A stretch of 64,000 nt of DNA from Paracoccus cavernae (GTDB lineage Bacteria > Pseudomonadota > Alphaproteobacteria > Rhodobacterales > Rhodobacteraceae). The position numbers and the translations under genes are program-made. How positions within the stretch are numbered: the stretch's first letter is position 1; every line of letters starts with the position of its first letter. Positions 52,827-61,738 of the stretch are shown here, one piece after another. The notes under the pieces were generated by a model that made no database searches, was not told the origin of the DNA, and saw only the letters and a program-made list of their open reading frames with translations. Location: the NCBI GenBank assembly GCA_030410095.1, contig JAUFRC010000001.1, positions 2,554,501 to 2,618,500 of the forward strand. Direction: 5' to 3'.

Positions 52827-54154
52827 TTAGGACAAAATCCTCTGGAGCAGCAGTTGCAGTTCTTCGCGCCGGATAGGCTTTTCCATCAGCGGCACGTTGA
52901 TCTCGTTGCAGGCACGCGCGATCTCGGACGAGCGCTGCGCCGTGATCATGATCGCGGGAATTTCGAGATTGACCTCTTCGCGCAGGGCATTGATCGCGGT
53001 CAGGCCGTTGTCGCCGTTGTCGAGGTTGTAATCGGCGATGATCACATCGGGGGCTCTTCGCCCATCGTGGCCAAAGCCTCGGCCGTGCCGCCCGCCAGAC
53101 GCGGCACCATGCCGAGCTGGTCGCTCAGGATCAATTCATAGGCGCGGCGCATGTTGGGGTCGTTTTCCACCACCAGCGCCACCCGTCCGCGCAGGGCTGC
53201 GGGGGTCTTGTCGACGATGCGGATCAGCCCGTCCTCGTCGGGCGCGACAATCGGCAGGCCGACGCGGAAGACCGTGCCGCGGCCCTGCTCGCTGTCGACC
53301 GTGATCGGATGGCCGAGCTTGGCACAGGCGCGGCGCACGATCGACAGGCCGAGCCCCATGCCCGGCGCGACGCCTTCGCGGCCGACGCGCTGGAATTCGT
53401 CGAAAATCCGGCTGCGGTCGGCGGGCGGAATGCCGATGCCGGTGTCGTGGATCTCGAGCCAGACCTGATCGCCCTGACGGCGGATCCTGACCAGAACCCG
53501 CCCGCTTTCGGTATATTTGATCGCGTTGGACACAAGGTTTTGTGCAATCCGGCGCAGGAACACCGGATCGCTGTCGACCACGGCCGAGGTCGGCACGAAG
53601 GTCAGTGCCAGCCCTTTGACTTCGGCCATCGGCGCATATTCGATGGCGAGACGGCGGAAGAGATCGCCCAGATAGACCGGTTTGCGGTGGAATTCGATGC
53701 GCTGGCTATCGAGCCGCGAGATGTCGAGCACCGCATGCATCAGCTCTTCGACCGATTCGAAGGCCCCCGCCAGACGGCCGGTCAGCTCCTGCTGGAACGG
53801 GTCGAGATCGGTATCGCTCAGCGCGGTCAGAAACAGCCGCGCGGCAGACAAGGGCTGCAACAGATCATGGCTCGCCGCGCGCAGGAACCGCGTCTTGGAA
53901 CGGTTCGCCTCTTCGGCAGCGGCGCGCGCCACGGCCAGCTCGCGGTTGCGCTCGGACAGATCGGCCAGCACGCGTTCCAGCTCGCGGGTGCGCGCCTCGA
54001 CCTCTTGCTCCAGCGCGACGGCGGCCTGAAACATCGACCATGCCGAGCCGCGCATTTCCTCGAGCCGGTCGATGCGGTCTATCAGCACGTCGGAAATGCG
54101 CGAGAGCTTTTCGACGCGGCGCTCGGGGCTGTCGGTTTCGCGGAGCAGGGTCAT
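52827..54154 (-). CDS. Hybrid sensor histidine kinase/receiver (NahK/FlhS-like)
   Basis: About 443 residues, cytosolic. A coiled coil (about 15-90) leads to the His box FLRAASHDLLQPLSAARLFL, a subtype seen in NahK/ErcS-like kinases. The ATPase motifs are NLVSNAIKYT (N), HDTGIGIP (G1) and GMGLGLSIVRRAC (G2). A C-terminal receiver domain has its Asp in IIADYNLDNGDNG and Lys in LMEKPIRRE. One C is missing near 53050, at the receiver Asp region. There is no sensory domain of its own; the FIST protein encoded 10 bases upstream is the likely sensor. Confidence 0.85.
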
Positions 54155-54164
54155 CGGAATATCG

Positions 54165-55332
54165 TCACGCCGTTTCGGGCTGCATCAGGGCCATGCCCAC
54201 AAAGGTCTGGTTCACATGCATCCCATTATGCTGCTCGCCGTAGGTATTGAACCCCGCAACGCGAAAACGGGCAAAAATCTCGGACATTTCCTCGCGCATC
54301 CCCGCGCGCTCGATGGCAAGACGGCGCAGGATGCAGTCGAAACCCAAAACCATGACCGGCGGACGCGGCAGGGCGCTGAGCGTATCGGCAAAGCCCTGCG
54401 TCATATCCTCGACCCGACCGAGCCGCAGGATGGTGCCCGCCTCGATCGAGGACATCAGCTCCAGCCCGCCCTCGGGGTTACACCGCGAATGGCGCGGATA
54501 TGGTTGCGCCGACCCGTGCGTAACACCAGCGGATGGCGCGCGAATTCCGGCGGATGGAGATTGTCGGCGCGGATCCCCGCAAGTCGGGCGTATTCTTCGG
54601 CGGCGGGTTCGGCATTCAGTTCGAGAATGGTACGGTTCTGCGGATCGGCAGCCGTCACGACCGCCCGTTTCGAGGTTGCCGAGAAATGCGAAAAGCTGAC
54701 CTCGTGGGCGGTGAAATCGGTCTCGACCAGCAGCACGATCGCCGAGCCGGGATGCTCGACCCCGTTCACGACCTGACAAGTGCGCCCGAAGCGCAGCCCG
54801 TCCGCTGCCGAGCCGCCGATGACCGGCATGCCCGGCATGGTTGCCTCGAGGGTGGCGACCAGCACATCCTCGTGCCGCGCCATCCCGTCCGCCAGCAACA
54901 CGCCAAAGACCGAGCGGCGGTCGTCCACATTGAAATCCATGCGGAAATTGCGCAGGACCTGCATCCATTCCGAGACCGGAATATGTTCCTGATCGCGCAA
55001 AACACAGACGGCAGAACGGAAGCTGCCCTTGGGAAAGGCCAAAGCCGTGACCGTGCCCGCGCAATAGCCCATCGGACCGATTTCGCCCGCCGAAGAGCAG
55101 CCCACGATGCTGCAATCCTCGGGCAGTTTGCGCGCCAGTTTGCGCGACAATTCGGCCAGATTTTCGGCATGGGATGCGAAAAGCAAAACCAGATCGGGGT
55201 CGGCCGGCGAAAGAACGCGCAGCAGACTTCCGGCCATGTCGGGGTCGCTCAGGGCGACGGAAATCGCGACCGGCGCCAAAGCGCCCGCGCCCGTGCCGCA
55301 TCCGGCGCGGGCGTAGAGGCAGCATAGTTCAT
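54165..55332 (-). CDS. FIST-domain sensory protein (NosP-like)
   Basis: About 389 residues. The FIST_N domain spans about 35-230 (LVLLFASHAENLAELSRKLA, SIVGCSSAGEIGPMGYCAGT, PGMPVIGGSAADGLRFGRTC) and FIST_C about 235-375 (YARLAGIRADN, FDCILRRLAIERAG, GFNTYGEQHNGMHVNQTFVG). In other proteobacteria a FIST protein next to this kinase subtype (NosP with NahK) binds heme and senses nitric oxide. Breaks near 55299 and 54475 are each repaired by one base. Start overlaps the regulator stop (ATGA). Confidence 0.85.
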
Positions 55333-56032
55333 GCGGGCTCGAACAGGCGCACGGTATTGGCCAGCAGAACGGCCTGCGTGCGGCGGCGCGCGTTGATCTT
55401 GGACATGATCGCGGTGATATGCGTCTTGACCGTGGCCTCGGCGATCGAGAGCTCGTAGCTGATCTCTTTGTTCGCCTTGCCCTGACAGATCAGGCGCAGG
55501 ATCTTCATCTGCTGCGGCGTCAGGCTGGCGAAACGGCGCGCCAGCTCGGCGCGGGCCTCGCCCTCCTCGCCTGCCGCCTCGGGCTCGTAGCCTTCGGGGG
55601 TGACGCGTTCGCCTTCCCACATGCGGCGCAGACTATCGACCAGAGCCTCGCGGCCGAGCGATTTCGAGATATAGCCCTGCGCGCCTGCGGCCATTGCCGC
55701 ACCGATCATCGCCCCTCGAGATCGGCCGAAATCATGGTGATCGGCACATCGGGGATCTGGCGGCGCAGGGTCACCAAACCTTCCGAGCCGCGCGCATCGG
55801 GCAAATTCAGGTCGAGGATGACCGCATCCGGTGCCCCCATCGTGCGGATCTGCTCGACCGCGGCGGTCAGACTGCGCGCGGTGCGCACATTCTTGAGGCC
55901 GAAGCTGATTTTCAGGGTCAAAGCCAAAGCGTCACACATCAGCGGGTGATCGTCCACGATCAGGATTTCCCTGACGCGATCAGCCGACGGACGCGGGGTC
56001 ACGGCCTTTTCGTTTGCTTGAACTGTCGTCAT
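55329..56032 (-). CDS. LuxR-type response regulator of the FIST/kinase operon
   Basis: About 234 residues. Receiver domain (ILIVDDHPLMCDALALTLKI, phospho-Asp in DAVILDLNLPDARGSEG, Lys in GYISKSLGRE), then a LuxR helix-turn-helix (LTPQQMKILRLICQGKANKE, EATVKTHITAIMSKIN). It resembles FlhR/ErbR-type regulators of alcohol oxidation genes. One G is missing at 55712-55715. GGGAGG precedes the ATG. First gene of regulator-FIST-kinase, just downstream of the pqq operon. Confidence 0.87.
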
Positions 56033-56169
56033 CGTTTTTCCTCCCAAAAACGATTGCGAGCCGGACGAGCCAGCTTGCTTGAGCAACAATCTTAAGGCTC
56101 CGGCCCCATCGCGCAAGGGGCTAGACCGGAAATCGCTTTCCGGATGGTGCAAGGCGCTTCACTGTGCGG

Positions 56170-56184
56170 AAAATTTTAAATTTT
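56170..56184. promoter_or_regulatory. A+T-rich palindrome upstream of the response-regulator gene
   Basis: AAAATTT-T-AAATTTT, a perfect 7-bp inverted repeat in an otherwise GC-rich 193-base gap, about 138 bases before the regulator start. It may be an operator or an easily melted promoter element. Confidence 0.35.
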
Positions 56185-56198
56185 GCCGCATCAAAGGG

Positions 56199-56223
56199 CT
56201 TTGCGCCCCGCGCGGCCGCAAAG
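56199..56223 (-). terminator. Possible terminator of the pqq operon
   Basis: CTTTGCG (56199-56205) and CGCAAAG (56217-56223) with a GC-rich 11-base loop, three bases past the stop of the SoxYZ-like gene. The T tract is poor, so termination may be partial. Confidence 0.4.
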
Positions 56224-56225
56224 TC

Positions 56226-57017
56226 CTAGAACTCTCGCTGCCAGACGCGGCCTTCGGTATCTTGCGCATGTACCGTGACCGGCCCCTTGCCCGGACGATA
56301 GGCAAAACGGAAGACCGGATCCTCCGATACGGAAATCCCCGCATCCATTGTAAAGAGGTCGCTTTCGCCCTGCCGCAGACGCAGGGTCTGGATGAACTCT
56401 GCCGGAATATCGAGCAGCGTCACCTGATCGCGCTGAAGGCCCGAGAAATTGGGATGTCGGATCATCAAGGTACCGATCTCGCGCCCGTCCGGTGGGGTTG
56501 CCCTCTTCTTCGTCAGGGACGGAGAGAAACTTCATCTGCCCCATGAGAGCGCGAACCTGCTCCATGCTCTTACCCGCAGGGGCTGCACAGCCGCCCGAAG
56601 CTTTGACGAATCGCCCCGCCATGACCTTGCTGCCGTCGGCCAAGGTCGCGATGGCGCGCAGATCGCCATAAGCATCGACGCGCAGCCTGACCTCGAAATC
56701 CAGAGGCATCAGCGCCTCGCCGAAGGTGAATTCGGCAGCGACCGGCGCGGGGTTGTTGTCGACGACCAGCACCAGCGACACGATGGCCGGCGCGCCTTCG
56801 GGCTGGGTCAGCCGGACAGGCACGAGGGCGGGATTATCGGCGCGTTTGGGCGCATCGAGCAGCAGCACCTGCGGATCGATCGGGGATCGGTCTCGGTGCC
56901 GATGATGCTCGAGCGCAGATCCTCCCAAGCCGGCGAGGGCTGGAGCGGGTTCTCTGCTTCCTGGGCATTCGCGGCAGTCACGCCCAGAAGAACCGTCAAA
57001 AGCAGAGCGCGCATCAT
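56226..57017 (-). CDS. Quinoprotein dehydrogenase-associated SoxYZ-like carrier protein
   Basis: About 264 residues, a fused SoxY-SoxZ-like protein. Signal peptide MMRALLLTVLLGVTAANA, then NPLQPSPAWEDLRSSIIGTE and VPVRLTQPEGAPAIVSLVLV of the SoxY-like half. FVKASGGCAAPAGK holds the GGC cysteine that in SoxY carries the substrate. The SoxZ-like half has LMIRHPNFSGLQRDQVT and a closing PVTVHAQDTEGRVW. Breaks near 56883 and 56485 are each repaired by one base. Coupled to pqqE by a 4-base overlap; AAGGAGG precedes the ATG. It likely works with the divergent metallohydrolase as a periplasmic relay for a PQQ enzyme. Confidence 0.85.
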
Positions 57018-58150
57018 GGCCGCGCCTCCTTGGGCATGGTGCGGTAAACAAGCTCGGTATCACCGCTTTGCGAATCCGCCTCGGCCATTGCGTGTAGCTG
57101 CGCCTGGAAGGGCGAGCGCGAACAGACCGGATCGGTCAGCGTCGGATCCTGCGCCATCGCCATCGCCTGACAGCGGCAGCCGCCGAAATCAATATCGCGC
57201 CGCTCGCAGCTCTGGCAGGGTTCAGGCATCCAGGCCGTGCCGCGGAACGCGTTGAAGGCGCTGCCTTTATGCCAGATCTCGGCCAAAGGCAGATCGCGGA
57301 TATTGTCGAATTTCAGCCCCGTGATGGTCTGCGCGGCATGGCAGGGCAGAACGCTGCCGTCCGGCGCGATATTGAGACCGGTCGAGCCCCAGCCGCCCAT
57401 ACAGGCCTTGGGGAATTTCGCGTGATGGTCCGGCGGAACATAGTCGATGACCATGACGCCGCGCAGACGCTCGCGCGCTTCGTTGACGATACGGCGCGCC
57501 TCAAGCGATTGCTCGTAGGTCGGCATCAAGGTCTTGCGGTTTCGTTCGGCCCAGCCGTGGAACTGGACGGTCGCAACCTCGATCCGGCGCGCGCCCAGAT
57601 CTTCGGCCATGGCGATCATCTCGGGCAGGCGGTCGACGTTCTGGCGGTGGACGACCGCATTCACGGTCAGCGGAAAGCCGATGTCGGCAATCCATTGCGC
57701 GACCTGCATCTTGCGGTTGAAGCCGCCCTTATAGCCGCCGATCCAGTCGGCCATTTCCGCATTGACACCTTGCAGGGAAAGCTGGACGTGATCGACGCCC
57801 GCCTCGTCCAATTCGCGCAAACGCGCCTCGGTCAGGCCGATCCCCGAGGTGATCAGATTGACGTAAAGCCCCGCATCCCGCGCCGCCTTGACCAGATCGA
57901 CCAGATCGCGGCGCGAGGCGGGCTCTCCGCCCGACAGATGGACCTGAAGCACGCCCAGCTCGGCCGCCTGACGAAAGGCGCTGGCCCATTCTTCGGTCGA
58001 AAGCTCGGCCGCCTGACGCGTCAGTTCCAGCGGGTTCGAGCAATAGGGGCAGGACAGCGGGCAACGGTGGGTCAACTCGGCCAGCATGGCCATCGGCAGG
58101 CCCGAGGTGACCGGATTGCCTTTGATGTCGCGGGCGATGTCTTGGTTCAT
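57014..58150 (-). CDS. pqqE: PqqE, radical SAM enzyme of PQQ biosynthesis
   Basis: 378 residues, intact. ELTHRCPLSCPYCSNPLEL contains the CxxxCxxC iron-sulfur site for S-adenosylmethionine. HLSGGEPASRRDLVDLVKAA is the GGEP motif. The SPASM region has CMGGWGSTGLNIAPDGSVLP, then C...C near CQSCERRDIDFGGCRCQA. It joins the Glu and Tyr side chains of PqqA. Four-base overlaps with genes on both sides. Confidence 0.97.
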   Translation of the reverse strand: MNQDIARDIKGNPVTSGLPMAMLAELTHRCPLSCPYCSNPLELTRQAAELSTEEWASAFRQAAELGVLQVHLSGGEPASRRDLVDLVKAARDAGLYVNLITSGIGLTEARLRELDEAGVDHVQLSLQGVNAEMADWIGGYKGGFNRKMQVAQWIADIGFPLTVNAVVHRQNVDRLPEMIAMAEDLGARRIEVATVQFHGWAERNRKTLMPTYEQSLEARRIVNEARERLRGVMVIDYVPPDHHAKFPKACMGGWGSTGLNIAPDGSVLPCHAAQTITGLKFDNIRDLPLAEIWHKGSAFNAFRGTAWMPEPCQSCERRDIDFGGCRCQAMAMAQDPTLTDPVCSRSPFQAQLHAMAEADSQSGDTELVYRTMPKEARP

Positions 58151-59226
58151 GACGGGTCCTCAACGAAAACCATCCGGCGCTCGACCAAGCCGCCAAGGAA
58201 CTCGCGGACATCCTGCGCGATCTGGTCGCGCGGCGCGGCATAGGTCGTGGCGAGATGGTCGATGATCTCTCCCAGACTGCGCTTGCGATCGAGTTCGGAC
58301 AAGATGGCATCGCCGATCATATCAAGCTGGATGGCGCGTTCGGGGGCCAAAAGCACGCGGATGCCGCGCAACTTGTCGTCATGAAGGCGAACGCCGCGCG
58401 GAAGAAAGGGCACGCAATCATCGCCGAGGCTTTCCTGCGCGGGTGCGGCCATCACGCGGCCCCTGCGGCTTTGGCCATACCCTCGCCCCGACGCCATGCG
58501 CCGGGGGATATTGCCCTCGACATAGCCGTACCACAAAGCGTCGAGCTGGGCCCAAAGCACATCGGTCTTGAAAGTCAAAGCCGCCGCCGCCGCATCCTGC
58601 TTTTCCAGCGTATCGGCATGGTCGAGCACATAGTTCAGCCCGAATTCCACATCCTTCGGCGCCTCTTTGAGGCGGGTCTGGAAATAGGAAAGGCTGCTGT
58701 CGTCGGCGAAATCGTAGTGCTTCAAAAGGCCTTCGATCCGTTGGGCGTGGATCTTGGGGGCAAACATCTCGGTCAGGCTGGAGGCGATCGCGTCCAGAAG
58801 CGGCATGTCGCGCACGAAGCGGACATAGGCATCGACCGCGAAACGCGTGCCCGCCATGACGCCCACGCCGCTTGCGACGTAATCGGGATCAAGCCCGACC
58901 GCCTCGGCCAGTTTGAGCCAGCGCCGGATGCCGCCGCCTTCCTCGACACCGCCGTCGTGATCCTCGATCCGCGACCGCCATGCGCGGCGCAGGTCGGGAT
59001 CGACCACGCGCGACATGAAAGCGGCATCCTTCATCGGGATGCGCGACTGGTATTGCCAGCGGTTGATGACCCAGGCGCGAACCTCGTCCGGGGTGCATTC
59101 GCCGCCGTGAAGGCGCGCGTGAAACGGGTGTTTGTCGTGATAGCGGTCGGCACCGATCTGGCGCAGACGCTCGTGGAAATCCGCCCGCGATTGGGCTTTG
59201 CCGGAGGCCGGCGTCTGGATGTTCAT
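58147..59226 (-). CDS. pqqCD: PqqC-PqqD fusion protein of PQQ biosynthesis
   Basis: 359 residues, intact. Residues 1-~240 are PqqC, the cofactorless oxidase for the last ring-forming step: HPFHARLHGGECTPDEVRAW, NRWQYQSRIPMKDAAFMSR, EDHDGG. A linker rich in Arg/Gly (about 245-265) joins the ~90-residue PqqD, the PqqA chaperone that docks on PqqE (FLPRGVRLHDDKLRGIRVLL, RSLGEIIDHLATTYAAPRDQ). This fusion is known in several methylotrophic alphaproteobacteria. Confidence 0.96.
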   Translation of the reverse strand: MNIQTPASGKAQSRADFHERLRQIGADRYHDKHPFHARLHGGECTPDEVRAWVINRWQYQSRIPMKDAAFMSRVVDPDLRRAWRSRIEDHDGGVEEGGGIRRWLKLAEAVGLDPDYVASGVGVMAGTRFAVDAYVRFVRDMPLLDAIASSLTEMFAPKIHAQRIEGLLKHYDFADDSSLSYFQTRLKEAPKDVEFGLNYVLDHADTLEKQDAAAAALTFKTDVLWAQLDALWYGYVEGNIPRRMASGRGYGQSRRGRVMAAPAQESLGDDCVPFLPRGVRLHDDKLRGIRVLLAPERAIQLDMIGDAILSELDRKRSLGEIIDHLATTYAAPRDQIAQDVREFLGGLVERRMVFVEDPS

Positions 59227-60110
59227 AGCGTGATCTCCATCCCGTCATGGCCGATATCCCAGCCCGAGGCACCAGCAAGGGCCGTCTGGGCGCTGCGCGG
59301 ATCGGTCAGCGGGTTCGAATTGTTCATATGGACATAGATGCGGCGGCCAAGCGCCGCCTCGTCGAAGGCATTGAGGCTGCCTCCCTCGCCCGAGACCGGT
59401 GCATGGCCCATGCGGCGGCCGGTCTTTTGCCCAGACCCGCCTCGATCATCTCGTTGTCGGACCACAGAGTGCCGTCGAACATCAGAAGATCCGCGCCGTG
59501 GATGCGGTCCAGCAGCCAGTCGGGCACAAGGGCACAGCCCGGAATGTAATAGCCGCGCCGCCCGTTCGCGGTCAGTTCGACCCCACGGTGTTTTCGCCCA
59601 GAAGATCTGTCCGGACGCTTTCGCCCTCCAGATACAGCGGCACCTTCCCCGGCACGGCAAACAGGCGCGCCGAAAGATCGGGCAGCAGCGCGAATTCATG
59701 GTCGAGCGCGATGCGTTTGCGGGTCACGAATTCGGGGTTCATGGCGGTAAAGACCGGATTGGCGGCCAGAACGTCATGAATCGCAGGCGTCGCGAAAAGA
59801 TCGAAGGCCTGACTTTCGCGCAGGGTCAAAAGCCCCGCGACATGGTCGATATCGCCATTGGTCACCAGCACAGAATGCAGGCCGGAGCCGCGCAATCCCT
59901 TGGGATAAAGCGGCGCATGAAGGGCCAGCTGGCCGCGCAAATCGGGGAGGCGTTGATCAAAGCCCAAGCCTCGCCATCGGCACTGACGGCGATACTGCTT
60001 TGCGTCATCGAGGGAATTTCGCCGGTGCGGGCAGCGTTACAATTGCGGCAACCACAATTCCACTGCGGCAAGCCACCACCGGCCCCCGCGCCAAGGATCA
60101 GAACACGCAT
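59223..60110 (-). CDS. pqqB: PqqB, metal-dependent hydroxylase of PQQ biosynthesis
   Basis: About 297 residues, beta-lactamase fold. [20 protein letters not shown] opens with the CxCxxC zinc site, and [20 protein letters not shown] carries the metal-site Asp and His. PqqB hydroxylates the cross-linked tyrosine. Breaks near 59945, 59582 and 59425 are each repaired by one base. It overlaps pqqCD by four bases and lies 70 bases after pqqA. Confidence 0.93.
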
Positions 60111-60180
60111 GTCATCAGTACCGGTTGGTTTTCCCCGCCCGAAAGCCGGACAGGGAACTTTCGCTTTCCGTGCTGATAAA

Positions 60181-60273
60181 TCAGAACAGAACCGGCTCGT
60201 CGTCTGCCGGTGCGTACATATTGATTTCCATGCCGCAGGCGACTTCTTTCAGGATCGGTTTGGCCCAAGCCAT
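60181..60273 (-). CDS. pqqA: PqqA, precursor peptide of PQQ
   Basis: 30 codons, short but recognised by [20 protein letters not shown] followed by an acidic tail. The Glu and Tyr of the E-x3-Y unit (CGMEINMY) are the atoms from which PQQ is built. A GGAG site lies eight to nine bases before the ATG. First gene of pqqA-B-CD-E. The 3' gap to pqqB may let part of the RNA end early so that more PqqA is made. Confidence 0.96.
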   Translation of the reverse strand: MAWAKPILKEVACGMEINMYAPADDEPVLF

Positions 60274-60332
60274 AGTGATGCTCCATCTCTGCAAATTATG
60301 CGTGTGCGGTTATCGCATCGCGCGACTATGCC

Positions 60333-60360
60333 AGTTTACGGGGGCAAGGTACAGCGTCAA
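60333..60360 (-). promoter_or_regulatory. Candidate promoter of pqqA
   Basis: On the minus strand TTGACG and TAAACT are separated by 16 bases, ending about 60 bases before the pqqA start. This matches the sigma-70 pattern at eight or nine of twelve positions. Confidence 0.45.
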
Positions 60361-60452
60361 CCCGACTAAAGTTGTAAGAACCGGCCAGAGGACCTGCCGA
60401 TAAGTCGCAATTCCGCCAAGGCCAGATAGCGCTTTTCACGCGATGCGGCGCG

Positions 60453-60467
60453 GTTAGCACAACTAAC
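60453..60467. promoter_or_regulatory. Inverted repeat, possible regulator site
   Basis: GTTAG-CACAA-CTAAC, 5-bp arms, about 93 bases upstream of the candidate pqqA -35. The spaced dyad would suit a LuxR-type response regulator such as the one encoded at 55329-56032, by inference. Confidence 0.35.
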
Positions 60468-60605
60468 AAATCGGGGCGCGGGAAGCATGCTTTCTCCCAG
60501 CATTTCCCCTGCGCACCCCGTGCAAAAGCCCCGCTCCGATCAAGGCTAACTCCGCCGCAGCGCAATTATTTTGCGCGAAACCGGCAACTCCGCTATGGTG
60601 TCGGC

Positions 60606-61665
60606 ATGTTCCATCTTGTCGTCATGGCCTGCCTCAATGCCGACCCGTCGCTGTGCGACCTGCGGATGTTGCCGGCCGGTGATTCCGTACGTCAGGAGGA
60701 TTGCCGCCAGGGCGGCGAGCAGATCGCCCGCGACTGGTTCGCGCGCCATCCGCAGATCTTCGCGCCGAACCCGCCCGATTGCGTCGCGACCGATGCGCTT
60801 CCGGCGCTGGCGGTCGAAGAGGCGGGGATGGGGTCTTCGTCCATCTCGGGCGCCCCGAGGCGCTCTCGCCCGAAAACGCCGGCCGCATCGCCAATCTGTC
60901 CTTCGTGATCGGCGACAGCGTTCTGGTCATAGACGCGGGCGGCAGCCGCGCCGAGGGCGAGGCGCTTTATGCCGCGATCCGGCGCGAGACCGATCTTCCT
61001 ATCAGCCATCTTGTGTTGACCCACATGCACCCCGACCACATCTTGGGGTCAGAGGTCTTTTCCGAGGCCGGCGCCACCATCGTCGCCAATGCCAAACTTC
61101 CGCCCGCAGTCTCGATGCGCAGCGCAAGCTGGCGCCAGTCTATCCCCGCCCAGATCGGCACGAAGGCCCTGCTCGGGACGCGGATCGCGCCGGTCGACCA
61201 GCTGGTCTCGGCCCCGCTCACGCTGGATCTGGGACGGACCAAGGTCACGCTGACCCCTGTCGCCGCCGCCCATACCGACAATGATCTGACCGCTTTCGAC
61301 AGTCGCTCGGGGGCGTTTTTCACCGGCGATCTGGTCTTTCGGGAGCTGACACCCGTCATCGACGGCTCGCTTTCGGGATGGGAGAGCTGGCTGGCCGAGC
61401 CGCCGCGCGATCCCGCACCAAGCCTGATCATCCCCGGCCACGGCGCGATCCAGAACGACTGGAAGGAGGCGATCTCGCCGCAAAAGCCTATCTGGACGCC
61501 CTGCGCAGCACCGTCGCTGCGCTGATCGCCAAGGGCCGAGCCATGTCGGAGGCTGTGCCCGCAACCGTAAAGGACATGCAGGCGCAAGCCGCCGGTTGGG
61601 CCGATTTCGACGCGACCACCGCGCGCAATGCCGCGAGTGCCTTTTCCGAATTGGAATGGCAGTGA
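60606..61665 (+). CDS. Quinoprotein relay system zinc metallohydrolase (SoxH/PqqB-like)
   Basis: About 353 residues. The N-terminal ~75 residues hold paired Cys (MACLNADPSLCDLR, RQEDCRQ, PPDCVA). The beta-lactamase domain has VLTHMHPDHILG (HxHxDH zinc site), VAAAHTDNDLTAFD, FFTGDLVFR and IIPGHGAI. VFVHLGRPEALSPENAGRIA is typical of the 'relay system' subfamily found near PQQ dehydrogenases. Breaks near 60831 and 61467 are each repaired by one base. Divergent from pqqA; acts with the SoxYZ-like carrier. Confidence 0.85.
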
Positions 61666-61738
61666 GGCGATTGCCTCCTTGCCGACGAAATGACACAACC
61701 CTCATCAATTCAGACATAAATCGGGATGCGAGGCAGAT

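Larger units (their letters stand above)
60274..60605. other. Divergent regulatory region, pqqA / metallohydrolase
   Basis: 332 bases without a gene. It holds the likely pqqA promoter (60333-60360) and an inverted repeat GTTAG-CACAA-CTAAC (60453-60467). The part nearest the metallohydrolase start is GC-rich and shows no clear promoter. Confidence 0.6.
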
